Assembly: GCA_018826895.1 (NCBI GenBank)
Contig: JAHJYA010000081.1
Coordinates: 1-64,000, forward strand
From: Gammaproteobacteria bacterium
GTDB lineage: Bacteria > Pseudomonadota > Gammaproteobacteria > Pseudomonadales > Pseudomonadaceae
Length of the DNA stretch: 64,000 nucleotides
Direction: 5' to 3'
The position numbers and the translations under genes were made by a program. The stretch's first letter is position 1, and every line of letters begins with the position of its first letter. Under the pieces are notes generated by a model. It searched no databases. It had not been told where the DNA came from and was given only the letters and a program-made list of their open reading frames with translations. Of the stretch, positions 10,715 through 19,335 are shown piece after piece.

Positions 10715-11308
10715 TTAAACCACCGACACCAACAAATAGACCGCGCTACCCGCCAACAACCCTGCCATGCAACGGTTGAACAACCGCACCCTGGGCACAT
10801 CGCGCAAATGCTGACGCAGCAAGCCACCAGCACAAGACCAGCAGGCCAGCGACAGATAGCAAACAACGAAATAGATCGCCGCAAACTGCAACACCTGCAC
10901 CGTCGCACCATCTGCCGCGAATGCCCCCATCCCGGCCACCGAAGCCATCCACGCCTTGGGGTTAAGCCACTGCATGGCAGCGCCGTGCAGAAATGACGGC
11001 GCCGCCGTCTCGGACTGCACCTCCAGGCGCCCGTCATCGCACACCAGCATCCAGGCCATATACAACAGAAACGCCACCCCGCCGAGCTGAATAGCGGTGG
11101 TCAACCAGGGCAGCCGCTGCAACACCTCATGCAGCCCAAGGCCGATCAGAACCAGCAGCACGGTAAACCCCACAGTCGCGCCACTGACATGGCGCAGACT
11201 GGCCCCCACCCCAAAACGCACTGCCGAACTCAGCGCCACCAAATTGACCGGCCCCGGCGAAATCGAAGACGCCAACGCAAATGCCGCCATGGACAGAACA
11301 AGACTCAT
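10715..11308 (-). CDS. LysE family translocator (amino acid exporter)
   Basis: 197-residue inner-membrane protein with about six hydrophobic segments. The LysE/RhtB signature is at the N-terminus (ASSISPGPVNLVALSSAVRFG), and the central WLNPKAWMASVAG is typical. It presumably exports an amino acid or derivative; the substrate cannot be read from sequence. It is convergent with the AraC regulator at 9764. Confidence 0.88.
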   Translation of the reverse strand: MSLVLSMAAFALASSISPGPVNLVALSSAVRFGVGASLRHVSGATVGFTVLLVLIGLGLHEVLQRLPWLTTAIQLGGVAFLLYMAWMLVCDDGRLEVQSETAAPSFLHGAAMQWLNPKAWMASVAGMGAFAADGATVQVLQFAAIYFVVCYLSLACWSCAGGLLRQHLRDVPRVRLFNRCMAGLLAGSAVYLLVSVV

Positions 11309-11412
11309 CGCTTACCACTCCCTGATTGAATACCGCAGACAGGGTAAGAAACGCGACGGAATGGGTATTGAAGGAAATGCGCCTGTAGGCACAGGGCTTT
11401 CGCGGAGACGTT

Positions 11413-11429
11413 GGTGCGCGCGGCGCACC
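11413..11429. repeat. Short GC hairpin
   Basis: GGTGCGC-GCG-GCGCACC, a perfect seven-base stem. A related stem occurs at 48579-48599. It lies in the 182-base gap between the lysE start and the MMPL gene terminator. Confidence 0.5.
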
Positions 11430-11446
11430 CTACAGGGTCTGCAAAA

Positions 11447-11470
11447 AAACCGCAGCCTAGGCTGCGGTTT
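11447..11470 (-). terminator. Rho-independent terminator of the MMPL transporter transcript
   Basis: Self-complementary AAACCGCAGC-CTAG-GCTGCGGTTT. On the minus strand it is followed by a run of T (the A tract at 11443-11449 on the plus strand). It sits 20 bases beyond the stop of the transporter gene. Confidence 0.85.
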
Positions 11471-11490
11471 CAGGTGCTGCGGTACGAGGG

Positions 11491-13845
11491 TTAGCCCTTG
11501 GCGCGGAGTTTTTCCGGGTTGATCAGGAAGCGGGCCAGGGCTGGCAGCAGCCAGATTGCGCCGATCATGTTCCAGAGGAACATGAAGGTCAGCATCAGGC
11601 CCATGTCGGCCTGGAACTTGATGGCCGAGAAGATCCAGGTCGCCACACCAATGGCCAGGCACACGCCAGTAAACAGTACGGCCTTACCGGTGGATTTAAG
11701 CGTCTCGTAGTAGGCATCCTGCAGCGACAGGCCCTGGCGCAGGTAGGTCTCCAGGCGGCTGTAGATGTAGATGCCGTAGTCGACGCCGATGCCCACGCCG
11801 AGGGCGATCACCGGCAGCGTGGCAACCTTGACGCCGATGCCCATAAAGGCCATCAGGGCGTTACCCAGTACCGAGGTCAGCACCAGCGGCAGGATCACGC
11901 AGAGGGTTGCCGCCAGCGAGCGGAACGTCAGCAGGCACATGATGCTCACCGCCGCATACACCGCGATCAGCATGGTGGTCTCGGATGCAGCGATCACTTC
12001 GTTGGTCGCGGCTTCGATACCGGCGTTACCCGCAGCCAGGACAAACTCCAGGCCCTCGCGGTTGTGCTCCTTGGCGAAGGCTTCGGCCACCGCCACGGTG
12101 CGTTCAAGGGTTTCGGCCTTGTGGTCGTTGAGGAACACCAGGACCGGCGCCAGCGAGCAGTCGGCGTTGTACAGGCCGTCAGCACGGGCGATGGAGTTGT
12201 TCAGCACGTCCTGGTTACGCGACAGGGTTTCCCATTTCAGGTTGCCCTCGTTCATGCCTTTGATCACCTGCTTGGACACGGTGACCATAGAGATGGTCGA
12301 CTGCACCCCTTCGGTGTTTTCCATCTTCCACATCAGCTCGTCCATGGCCGACAGGGTCGGGTAGGTCGAGCAACCCTCGGACGCCGTCTTGACCATGATC
12401 ACCAGCACGTCGGAGCTGGTGGAGTAGTTGCGGATGACGAAGTCGTTGTCCAGGTTGTAGCGCGAATCCGGGTGCAGCTCCGGGGCGCCCTGATCAAGGT
12501 CGCCGATTTTCAGGTTCTGTCCGTACCAGACGCCGCCAGCCAGGGCGACGACCGCCACGACCACGGAAATCGGCGCGACCATCGGATGCGCACACTTGGA
12601 CAGGAATCGCCAGAACGGATGCTCCCGGCAAGCTTCTTCGCGGCTGATCGTCACTGCCTTCTGGCTGATACCGATATAGGAAATGATCACCGGCAGCAGG
12701 ATCAGGTTGGTCAGGATAATCACCGCCACGCCCACCGAGGCGCCGATAGCCAGTTCGCGGATCACGCCGATATCGATCAGCAGCAGGGTAACGAAGCCGA
12801 CGGCGTCGGACAGTAGAGCCACCAGACCAGGGATAAACAACTGGCGGAAGGCCATACGCGCCGCAGCCAGCGCATCGGGCGCATCACCGGAGGCCATGGC
12901 GATGCCGTTGATCTTCTGTACCCCGTGAGAAATACCAATTGCGAACACCAGAAACGGCACCAGCATCGAGTAGGGGTCCAGGCCGAAACCGAGCACATTG
13001 AGCATGCCCAGCTGCCAACCCACGGCGATCAGGGTGGCGACCAGCACGGCCAGGGTGCTCTTGATGCAATGGGTGAACCACAGCAGCAGGACGAAGGTGA
13101 TGCCGATGGCCACGGCGAAGAACAGCGCCACGCCGATCAGGCCATCGATCAGGTCACCGACCTTCTTGGCGAAGCCGATGATGTGCACCTTCACATTCGG
13201 ATTCTGCGCCTGGTACTTCTCGCGAATCTTTTCTTCCAGCTGGTGGGAGAACTGCTGGTAATCGAGGGGGATCAGCGTGCCCTGGTCGTTCGGGTCCGGG
13301 TAGGCTTCAAGCAGCGGAATGTCGACGATGCTCGACTTGAAGTTGTTGGCCACCAGACGGCCAACCTGGCCGGACTTGAGCACGTTGTTGCGCAGCTCTT
13401 CCAGGCTCTCGGCCGAACCGTCGTAGGTCTGCGGGATCACCTCGCCACCGGCGAAGCCTTCCTCGGTCACTTCGGTCCAGCGCACGCTGGGACTCCACAG
13501 CGACTTCAGCCCAGAGCGGTCGACACCGGAAATGTAGAACGCCTCGTCACTGATCTGACGCAGGGTCTCCATGTATTCCTTGGTGAAGATGTCGCCTTCC
13601 ACCGCCTCCACCGAGATACGCACGGTGTTGCCCAGGTTGGCCAGGTCGTTACGGTGCTCGAGCATCTTCTGGATATAAGGGTGGCCCAGCGGAATCATCT
13701 TCTCGAAGCTGGTCTGCGGGCGAACCTGCGAGGCCTGGTAGAACAGAAATACGCTGATCAACAGGCAGAGCAGAATCACTGCCGGGCGATTGTTGAAGAT
13801 CAACCGCTCGAGAAACGAAGCGGGTTGTTGTTGGTGCTTACTCAT
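11491..13845 (-). CDS. MMPL/RND superfamily transporter
   Basis: 784-residue inner-membrane protein with two repeated halves. Each half has one membrane helix, a large periplasmic loop and about five more helices (first helix near residues 18-36; IALGVGIGVDYGIYIYSRLE in the second half carries the conserved Asp of the proton relay). The length suits the half-size MMPL/HpnN type and is short for a drug-efflux RND pump. It is the last gene after DUF1302, DUF1329 and the YCF48-like gene. This grouping suggests export or envelope trafficking of a hydrophobic molecule; the substrate is unknown. Start ATG 13845 has GGGAG upstream. Confidence 0.9.
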   Translation of the reverse strand: MSKHQQQPASFLERLIFNNRPAVILLCLLISVFLFYQASQVRPQTSFEKMIPLGHPYIQKMLEHRNDLANLGNTVRISVEAVEGDIFTKEYMETLRQISDEAFYISGVDRSGLKSLWSPSVRWTEVTEEGFAGGEVIPQTYDGSAESLEELRNNVLKSGQVGRLVANNFKSSIVDIPLLEAYPDPNDQGTLIPLDYQQFSHQLEEKIREKYQAQNPNVKVHIIGFAKKVGDLIDGLIGVALFFAVAIGITFVLLLWFTHCIKSTLAVLVATLIAVGWQLGMLNVLGFGLDPYSMLVPFLVFAIGISHGVQKINGIAMASGDAPDALAAARMAFRQLFIPGLVALLSDAVGFVTLLLIDIGVIRELAIGASVGVAVIILTNLILLPVIISYIGISQKAVTISREEACREHPFWRFLSKCAHPMVAPISVVVAVVALAGGVWYGQNLKIGDLDQGAPELHPDSRYNLDNDFVIRNYSTSSDVLVIMVKTASEGCSTYPTLSAMDELMWKMENTEGVQSTISMVTVSKQVIKGMNEGNLKWETLSRNQDVLNNSIARADGLYNADCSLAPVLVFLNDHKAETLERTVAVAEAFAKEHNREGLEFVLAAGNAGIEAATNEVIAASETTMLIAVYAAVSIMCLLTFRSLAATLCVILPLVLTSVLGNALMAFMGIGVKVATLPVIALGVGIGVDYGIYIYSRLETYLRQGLSLQDAYYETLKSTGKAVLFTGVCLAIGVATWIFSAIKFQADMGLMLTFMFLWNMIGAIWLLPALARFLINPEKLRAKG

Positions 13846-13863
13846 GCAAAGGCTCCCGGCTTG

Positions 13864-14955
13864 TTATTGTTGGCCCAGATCGGCGCCAGTCGGCGCAGCG
13901 AGATGCACACCGCCCTGCCCTACCAGTATCAGGTTGCCGTTATCCGTTGCTGTAACCCCGGCCAGTGAAATGCGATCACTGCGATTGTCCAGGCTGAAGG
14001 TCTGGCCCTTATCGGTACTGCTGAGTACCGTGCCGCCATGCCCCACCACCACGATGGTGCCATTGGCCAGCAGGTTGCCGTCGGCCAGGCCGAACTCCAG
14101 CGGGCCGTTGCCCGGTGTCTGGATTTCGATCTGCTCCCAGGTGTCGCCAAAATCGCTGGAGCGGAACAGGTGCCCGCGCAAGCCGTAAACCAGCAGACCG
14201 CCCGGCTCACCCGTGGCGACGGCACCAAACAGCGAGCCCTCGTATGGCCCCTGGATAGTTTCCCAGGTCAGCCCCCAATCGGCGGAGCGGAACATGCCGC
14301 CCAACTCGCCCACGGCATACAGCCCTGAGCCTTCGACGCCGACGATGGCGTTGAGGTGATAACCGTCCTCGCTGTCGAGGCGGTCGCTGACATCTTCCCA
14401 GGTCTGCCCGCCATCTTCGGTGGTGAACAGTGCGCCATAGGCGCCGACCACGAAGCCGGTGTTGCGGTCCTTGAACCAGACATCGAGGAAAGGCGCGCCT
14501 TCTTCACGCTCCAGATCGCTGAACTGCTGAGTCCAGGTCTCCCCGGCGTCACTGGTCGCGAGGATCTGGGCATCGTGGCCCACGGCCCAGCCGTGCTGCG
14601 CATCGACGAAGTAGACCGCGGTGAGCAGTTGCCGAGTCGGCACCTTGGCCTGGGTCCAGTTGGCGCCCTGATCGTCGGAATACAGAATGTGCCCACGGTC
14701 GCCCACGGCAACCAGGCGTTTGCCGGCGAGTGCGACATCCAGCAGTAGGCTGTGCACGGCTTTGGCGGATTCGATGGAATAGTTGGCGGTATCGCTGGTG
14801 GTTTGTGCACTCACCGGCACGGCGCCGAATGCGAGTATGGACAAGACACTGCAGAGCGAGAGCGCTTTGGCCAGCGGCGAGTGGACGCTAAATACCGGTG
14901 TCAGAAGACGCGCAACATGACCGGTCTGGGTGCGCCGCATGACGGGCTCACTCAT
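13864..14955 (-). CDS. YCF48/BNR-repeat protein, exported
   Basis: 363-residue secreted beta-propeller-like protein of the YCF48 (photosystem II assembly factor) family. A signal region ends near SAQ around residue 50. Six or so repeats with the GxTW core follow (GANWTQ, GETWTQ, GQTWED, GLTWET, GDTWEQ, GQTFSL). The frame is open further upstream into the repeat element, but ATG 14955 has AGGGGG eight bases ahead. In pseudomonads this family travels with MMPL transporters rather than photosynthesis genes. It lies 18 bases upstream of the MMPL gene and shares its transcript. Confidence 0.85.
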   Translation of the reverse strand: MSEPVMRRTQTGHVARLLTPVFSVHSPLAKALSLCSVLSILAFGAVPVSAQTTSDTANYSIESAKAVHSLLLDVALAGKRLVAVGDRGHILYSDDQGANWTQAKVPTRQLLTAVYFVDAQHGWAVGHDAQILATSDAGETWTQQFSDLEREEGAPFLDVWFKDRNTGFVVGAYGALFTTEDGGQTWEDVSDRLDSEDGYHLNAIVGVEGSGLYAVGELGGMFRSADWGLTWETIQGPYEGSLFGAVATGEPGGLLVYGLRGHLFRSSDFGDTWEQIEIQTPGNGPLEFGLADGNLLANGTIVVVGHGGTVLSSTDKGQTFSLDNRSDRISLAGVTATDNGNLILVGQGGVHLAAPTGADLGQQ

Positions 14956-14993
14956 ATACCTTCCCCCTTTATTGTTATAGGTGGTGCCGCTTA

Positions 14994-15153
14994 ATAGAGC
15001 ACCTCTAAAAACTACCTGCGTTGCCATCACTGCGTTAAAAACAAGCCGGGACGCGGCGTCTCAAAATGCTCATTTACAACTCGTAAACTCCGCTTTTTCG
15101 CTTGTTTTTGCCTTGTGCTGACTGCCTCGCCTACGTTTTTAGAGGCGCTCTAT
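14994..15153. repeat. MITE-like dispersed element, family 1, complete copy
   Basis: 160 bases bounded by 19-base inverted ends: ATAGAGCACCTCTAAAAAC at 14994-15012 and its complement, with one mismatch, at 15135-15153. A second nested stem pairs AAAAACAAGC with GCTTGTTTTT. A third small stem is GCTCATTTAC/GTAAAC. There is no coding capacity. A second copy, cut by the window edge, starts at 63888. It lies 38 bases upstream of the YCF48-like start codon. Confidence 0.8.
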
Positions 15154-15263
15154 AACGGACTACCTATGCTATCGACCTTTCGAAAGGCCTGACAATCGGC
15201 GTGACGTTATGTTTTGTTAAGGCAAACCCGCGTGATTGACGCCTTATTCGACTAACTGATGCA

Positions 15264-15291
15264 AAAAAGCCGCTACGACTGTAGCGGCTTT
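15264..15291 (-). terminator. Rho-independent terminator of the DUF1302-DUF1329 transcript
   Basis: AAAAGCCGCTAC-GACT-GTAGCGGCTTTT, a perfect 12-base stem with a T run on the minus strand. It stands about 80 bases beyond the DUF1329 stop. The palindrome at 15307-15368 lies between that stop and this terminator. Confidence 0.85.
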
Positions 15292-15306
15292 TGCCCAAGA
15301 CTACAT

Positions 15307-15368
15307 TAGGGTCTGTTGACGTTTCGTTCGCGGCAACGCGGCTCGCGATGAAACGTCAACAGACCCTA
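15307..15368. repeat. Palindromic element, family 2
   Basis: Perfect 19-base arms TAGGGTCTGTTGACGTTTC (15307-15325) and its complement (15350-15368) around a 24-base GC-rich centre. It starts three bases beyond the DUF1329 stop. A partial relative lies near 88-115. Confidence 0.8.
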
Positions 15369-15371
15369 GGA

Positions 15372-16742
15372 TCAGCGTGTCCCGCGACGGCGCAATTCAG
15401 CCGGTTTGAAATAACTGTCCGCCGGTGCCGGCTGGCTGAAGTCAATGGTGTTCGGCTCTTCGTTATCCAGGTTCTGCACGTGATAACGGCGCGCCTGCAG
15501 ATCATGGAACACATCGAGGGCCGACCAGGTGGTCGGCAGGTCGTAATAATTTTTCAGGTAGGCCACGGAGACGCGCCACAGCTCACCGCGCCCGTCGTAC
15601 TGATCGACCACCGCAGCCTGCCAGCTGTCTTCATCGAGGTACAGCGTGCGTTTGGAGTAGAGATGCCGCGCGCCGGGCTTGAGCGTGCCTTCTACTACCC
15701 ACACACGGTGCAGCTCATGCCGGGTCAGCGCCGGGTTGAGGTGGCCGACCTGCAGCAGGTCGTCGTATTTCACCTCCGGGCTGGTGACCTTGTAGTTGTT
15801 GTAGGGAATGTAGATTTCCTTCTTGCCCACCAGCTGCCAGTCGTAACGGTCCGGCGCACCGTTGAACATGTCGGTGTCGTCGGCGGTACGCAGACCATCG
15901 GCGGCGGCAATCGGTGTGTCGTACGCCAGGTTTGGCGCACGGCGGACGCGGCGCTGGCCGGCGCTGTAGCCCCAGGCCTGGCGCGGTTCCTTGACCTGGT
16001 CGAGGGTCTCGTGGACCAGCACCGCGCCACCGGCCAGGCGTGCCGGGCTCTTGGTGAACGACAGGTAGTAGAACAGGATGTTGTTGAGGTCCGCGTAGGA
16101 ACCCTTGGGGTTGTAGAACTTGAACAGCGCTTCCTGCTGCGAGGTCACCAGGGAGAACGCGCCGTTGCGCTGTACGGCCACTTCCGATGCACGGCGAATG
16201 ACGTAGCTGCCGCGATAACGGGCCATGTGGTTCCACAGGGCTTCCACACCATTGCCTGGGATCGGGAACGGGATACCGCCATAGGCGTCGGCGAAGCCGT
16301 TGCCGCCATCGAGCAGCTTGGCGCTGGTGGCGTTTTTCAGGGTGTTGTCATACACCCACTGCGGTGCCGAGCCAGAGCGACGCGTCGGGTAGACCGGCAT
16401 CTGGTAGCTGTCCGGGTAGGTGTCGAACAGCGCGATTTGACCTGGCGTCAGATTGGCCTTGTACTGATCAAGGTTGGCTTTGCTGATGGTGAACAGCGGT
16501 TTGTCGTCGGCGAAAGGATCGACATGGTGCTGACCCGAGCCCTTGTAGCCAGCCGGCGGCTGGCTAATCCCGCCGGTCCAGGCAGGGATGGTGCCCGCCG
16601 CATTGCCAGCCTGTTCAGCACCAAAAGGCGTCAGGCTGTTCCCCAGTTTGGCGGCTTCCTGCGGCGAAACGCCGGCAAAAGCGCTGCCGGCGCAGAGCGC
16701 CAAGGCTGCAGCGGCGCTGATTAGCGTGTGCGTGTTGAACAT
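15372..16742 (-). CDS. DUF1329 domain outer-membrane-associated protein
   Basis: 456-residue exported protein with signal peptide MFNTHTLISAAAALALCAGS and cleavage near AFAG. The remainder is one DUF1329 domain (LTPFGAEQAGNAAGTIPAWTG near residue 40 is the usual opening). Members are predicted to have a LolA/LolB-like lipid-binding fold, from family knowledge. The gene is 62 bases downstream of the DUF1302 barrel gene, its constant partner. This suggests a pair that carries a hydrophobic compound through the periplasm to the outer membrane. Confidence 0.88.
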   Translation of the reverse strand: MFNTHTLISAAAALALCAGSAFAGVSPQEAAKLGNSLTPFGAEQAGNAAGTIPAWTGGISQPPAGYKGSGQHHVDPFADDKPLFTISKANLDQYKANLTPGQIALFDTYPDSYQMPVYPTRRSGSAPQWVYDNTLKNATSAKLLDGGNGFADAYGGIPFPIPGNGVEALWNHMARYRGSYVIRRASEVAVQRNGAFSLVTSQQEALFKFYNPKGSYADLNNILFYYLSFTKSPARLAGGAVLVHETLDQVKEPRQAWGYSAGQRRVRRAPNLAYDTPIAAADGLRTADDTDMFNGAPDRYDWQLVGKKEIYIPYNNYKVTSPEVKYDDLLQVGHLNPALTRHELHRVWVVEGTLKPGARHLYSKRTLYLDEDSWQAAVVDQYDGRGELWRVSVAYLKNYYDLPTTWSALDVFHDLQARRYHVQNLDNEEPNTIDFSQPAPADSYFKPAELRRRGTR

Positions 16743-16804
16743 CGTGGTTCTCCGTGATGAATCATCGCCCCAGGCCTTGTAAGCAGACCTGGGGTTGCGC
16801 AGGG

Positions 16805-18766
16805 TTAGAAGGAATACTTGACGTTCACGCCGAGGTTGTCGCGGTCGCGGCTCGCATTGTTCTGCCCGGCACCGTAAAACGCGGTGTACTGCAGTTCGGC
16901 TTCCAGGCTGTTCAAGTAGCTGGCGCGCAAACCGAGGGTATGGGCCTTGCGCCCCTCGATAAAGTTGCCGGTCTGATGCGAGTTGCCTTTGAAGTCATGC
17001 TTGAACACCGCGAACGGCGACAGGTTGACCCCGGCATAGACATCGTTCCAGGTACCCGACATCACCAGGGTGTAACCGTAGGCGTTCTTGTTGATCTGGT
17101 CGTCACGGTCGTAGCCCGAGACATAAGAGTTATTGGCGCGGCTGGCGTAGTAGCGCGTGCCATTGCGCGACTCGTACTGCAGGTCGCTGCCGCGCACATG
17201 CTCGGAGCCGAGTTCGGCCACGCCGAACAGCGAGTCGAATGACAACGCCGGGCCAAAGTTATAGAGGGTGCCGAGCGAGGTATTGAACGCCTCGACCCGC
17301 TCGTAGTTATGAATCTGATCACCCAGTTGCACCTGTTGCCCGCCGATATTGGTCAGCTGGCCCGAGGCCAGCGCGGGCGCCTGGGTCAGCAAATCACCCA
17401 GCAGGTCATTGGTCGCGGCAATACCAATCGGCAGGTTCGGGCGGTAGGCCAGTTCGCCAAATACCGAGGCCTCGCCCAGGGTGGTATTGAAACTGAAGCC
17501 GTACATACGAATGTCTTCGGCATACTCGCGACGCGCGGTGATGCGGTTGGCCGTATCAACGATCGCCGCACCATTGACCAAGCTCAGCAGGTCACCGGCC
17601 CCCGGCGCATTGCCGGAGGCGGCCGCCAGCAGCGAGGCATAGTCAGTAATCGCCCCGGCACTGGCAGCGGCGGTGATGGCATCCAGGTTGAGCCCGGAAA
17701 AGCCTTCGAGGTCCGCGTAAATGCTCGGCTCTTTGGCGTGGTAATTAACGAAGTAGAAGCCAAACTCGGTGGCGTTCAGCTCTTCGGCAATGTAACGCAG
17801 GGCCACGCCAAACTGCCCGTCATCCTTGGCATTGAGGTCTGACCCGATAGAGGCCACCTTGAAGACGCCGTTGTTGTCCAGGTAGCTATTACCCTGTAAC
17901 CCACCTATGCGAGCGCCACTGAGCTGGGCATAGTTGGTCCGAAACGCCGCAGACCCGAGCGCCGCATTGGTGCTGTAGGCGGTATTGCCGCCGTCAGCAA
18001 ACAAATCAGTTTCCGAGAAAAAGGTACCCGCCGGGTCGATGGCGGTTTCCTTCCAGTTGAACTGATAGAAGGTTTCCAGCGACAGGTTATCGCTCAAGCC
18101 GATGTTGAAACTCAGCGCCTCCACCGGTACCAGAACCTCCTTCACCTCCGCGCCTGGCAGGCGGAACTTGGCGGCATCAACCGGATTGGTGGTATTGACG
18201 CCCCCGCGGTAGAACAGCCCCTCCCCCCAGTTGAACACCTGGCGGCCCAGGCGCCCGGTCAGCGGCGTGTCGCCTATATCCCAGTTGCCGTACACATAAG
18301 CATCGAGAATCTGCGCATCACGCCCGGCCGTATGCCGGGTGTCGTAGGTAAAGCGATTGTCGTTGGGGGTGTTCTGGCTCGGTTGAGCTGGATCGTTGGC
18401 GCTCAGGTAGTCGTTGCGCCGGTCCATGATCTGGGTGTCGTAGAACGCCGTGCCACGCACGAAGGCGCCGTAGTTCTGGTAGGTCACTTCCATGTCCGAG
18501 GTGATCTTGAACACCTCGGAAACCAGGCCGGTATCGAAGTTGCGGTTGCCGTCATTGCTGTTGATGTCGTTGTTGCGCGCGTCCTGCCCCTGCACCCGCC
18601 ACAGTTGACCGTAGGACAGCGTGGTGTCGATGGAACCGCTGATTTCATTGTCGGCAAAACTGAATTCCACGCCCTGAGCCTGGGCGGCGAGCAGCACTCC
18701 CGCCAGGGAAAAGCCAGCCTTGGCCGGCGCAACCAGCAGGCCACGCATGCGGGATGTGATGTGCAT
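16805..18766 (-). CDS. DUF1302 family outer-membrane beta-barrel protein
   Basis: 653-residue exported protein and first gene of the cluster. After a signal peptide (cleavage near AQAQG) the mature protein opens with VEFSFADNEISGSIDTTLSYG and is rich in alternating aromatic beta-strands. It ends in Phe (LGVNVKYSF), the usual outer-membrane barrel signature. The open frame begins nine codons earlier, but ATG 18766 has GGAG nine bases upstream. Its partner DUF1329 follows directly. Confidence 0.88.
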   Translation of the reverse strand: MHITSRMRGLLVAPAKAGFSLAGVLLAAQAQGVEFSFADNEISGSIDTTLSYGQLWRVQGQDARNNDINSNDGNRNFDTGLVSEVFKITSDMEVTYQNYGAFVRGTAFYDTQIMDRRNDYLSANDPAQPSQNTPNDNRFTYDTRHTAGRDAQILDAYVYGNWDIGDTPLTGRLGRQVFNWGEGLFYRGGVNTTNPVDAAKFRLPGAEVKEVLVPVEALSFNIGLSDNLSLETFYQFNWKETAIDPAGTFFSETDLFADGGNTAYSTNAALGSAAFRTNYAQLSGARIGGLQGNSYLDNNGVFKVASIGSDLNAKDDGQFGVALRYIAEELNATEFGFYFVNYHAKEPSIYADLEGFSGLNLDAITAAASAGAITDYASLLAAASGNAPGAGDLLSLVNGAAIVDTANRITARREYAEDIRMYGFSFNTTLGEASVFGELAYRPNLPIGIAATNDLLGDLLTQAPALASGQLTNIGGQQVQLGDQIHNYERVEAFNTSLGTLYNFGPALSFDSLFGVAELGSEHVRGSDLQYESRNGTRYYASRANNSYVSGYDRDDQINKNAYGYTLVMSGTWNDVYAGVNLSPFAVFKHDFKGNSHQTGNFIEGRKAHTLGLRASYLNSLEAELQYTAFYGAGQNNASRDRDNLGVNVKYSF

Positions 18767-19106
18767 CGAAACGTACTCCGTGGGACAGATCATAGTGGGG
18801 TGACCTCACATGGGCGGATCACCGAATGCCGTACTGCGACGACTTGTTTTTTCAACAGGCGCGCCACCGGCTCCGAATACTCGGCGGAAGGCAGCGGACC
18901 GTTGCCATAGCAGCCATGTTGCCAGCTCAAACAGCCGTATAAAAAATCGGTGAATTTGCTGGAAAGCGCCGACTTAGAGCGGCCGGGGCGCAATATTAGC
19001 GCGACACGAATAATCTGCCGCTACTGGTGGTGAATTTATTTACGATGGCGCTGCTGTGGCGCCAAGGCTGCTCGGCACTGGACTAATCCGAACCTGTAGC
19101 CCACAA

Positions 19107-19141
19107 AAAAGAGCGACCGGCGCGACACCGATCACTCTTTT
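19107..19141 (-). terminator. Probable pepN terminator
   Basis: AAAAGAGTGATCGG pairs with CCGGTCGCTCTTTT on the minus strand, using two G-U pairs, and runs into a T tract. Read on the plus strand the same positions would be C-A mismatches, so it works for pepN. It is 195 bases from the pepN stop because the element at 19147-19316 intervenes. Confidence 0.75.
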
Positions 19142-19146
19142 GAGAA

Positions 19147-19316
19147 GGTTATGTCCCAGTTCTGTGTTGCACGGTGTCGCTGCTTCTCGTAGGAGCCGCG
19201 CCTCGCGGCGAATAGCAGCCATTCAGCGGTCTATCAGATAGCCCACAAGCTTCGCGCCGGGGCGGCGCTCCTACGGGAGTCGCGTGCGACTGCAACAGTC
19301 AATTGGAACATAGCCA
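19147..19316. repeat. MITE-like element with inverted REP pair, family 3, copy A
   Basis: 170 bases. The ends are imperfect inverted repeats (GGTTATGTCCCA against GGCTATGTTCCA, both reaching TGTTGCA). Inside are two REPs in opposite orientation at 19189-19212 and 19251-19274. The direct repeat TTGAGAA flanks it exactly (19140-19146 and 19317-19323). It has no coding capacity. Copy B is at 26926-27127. Confidence 0.75.
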
Positions 19317-19335
19317 TTGAGAACGCCTGAACAAC

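Larger units (their letters stand above)
14956..15371. other. Gap between the two halves of the envelope cluster
   Basis: 416 bases without a gene. From the left it holds the upstream region of the YCF48-like gene, a 160-base palindromic element (14994-15153), a terminator (15264-15291) and a second palindrome (15307-15368) abutting the DUF1329 stop. Confidence 0.8.
18767..19335. other. Gap between the DUF1302 gene and pepN
   Basis: 569 bases without a gene. The part next to DUF1302 (about 18767-19060) must hold its promoter; I see no convincing -35/-10 pair. The rest holds the pepN terminator (19107-19141) and a MITE-like element with two REPs (19147-19316). Confidence 0.7.

Noticed and set aside
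14994..15153. Insertion sequence
   Set aside because: Only 160 bases with no open frame for a transposase. It is better described as a non-autonomous palindromic element.
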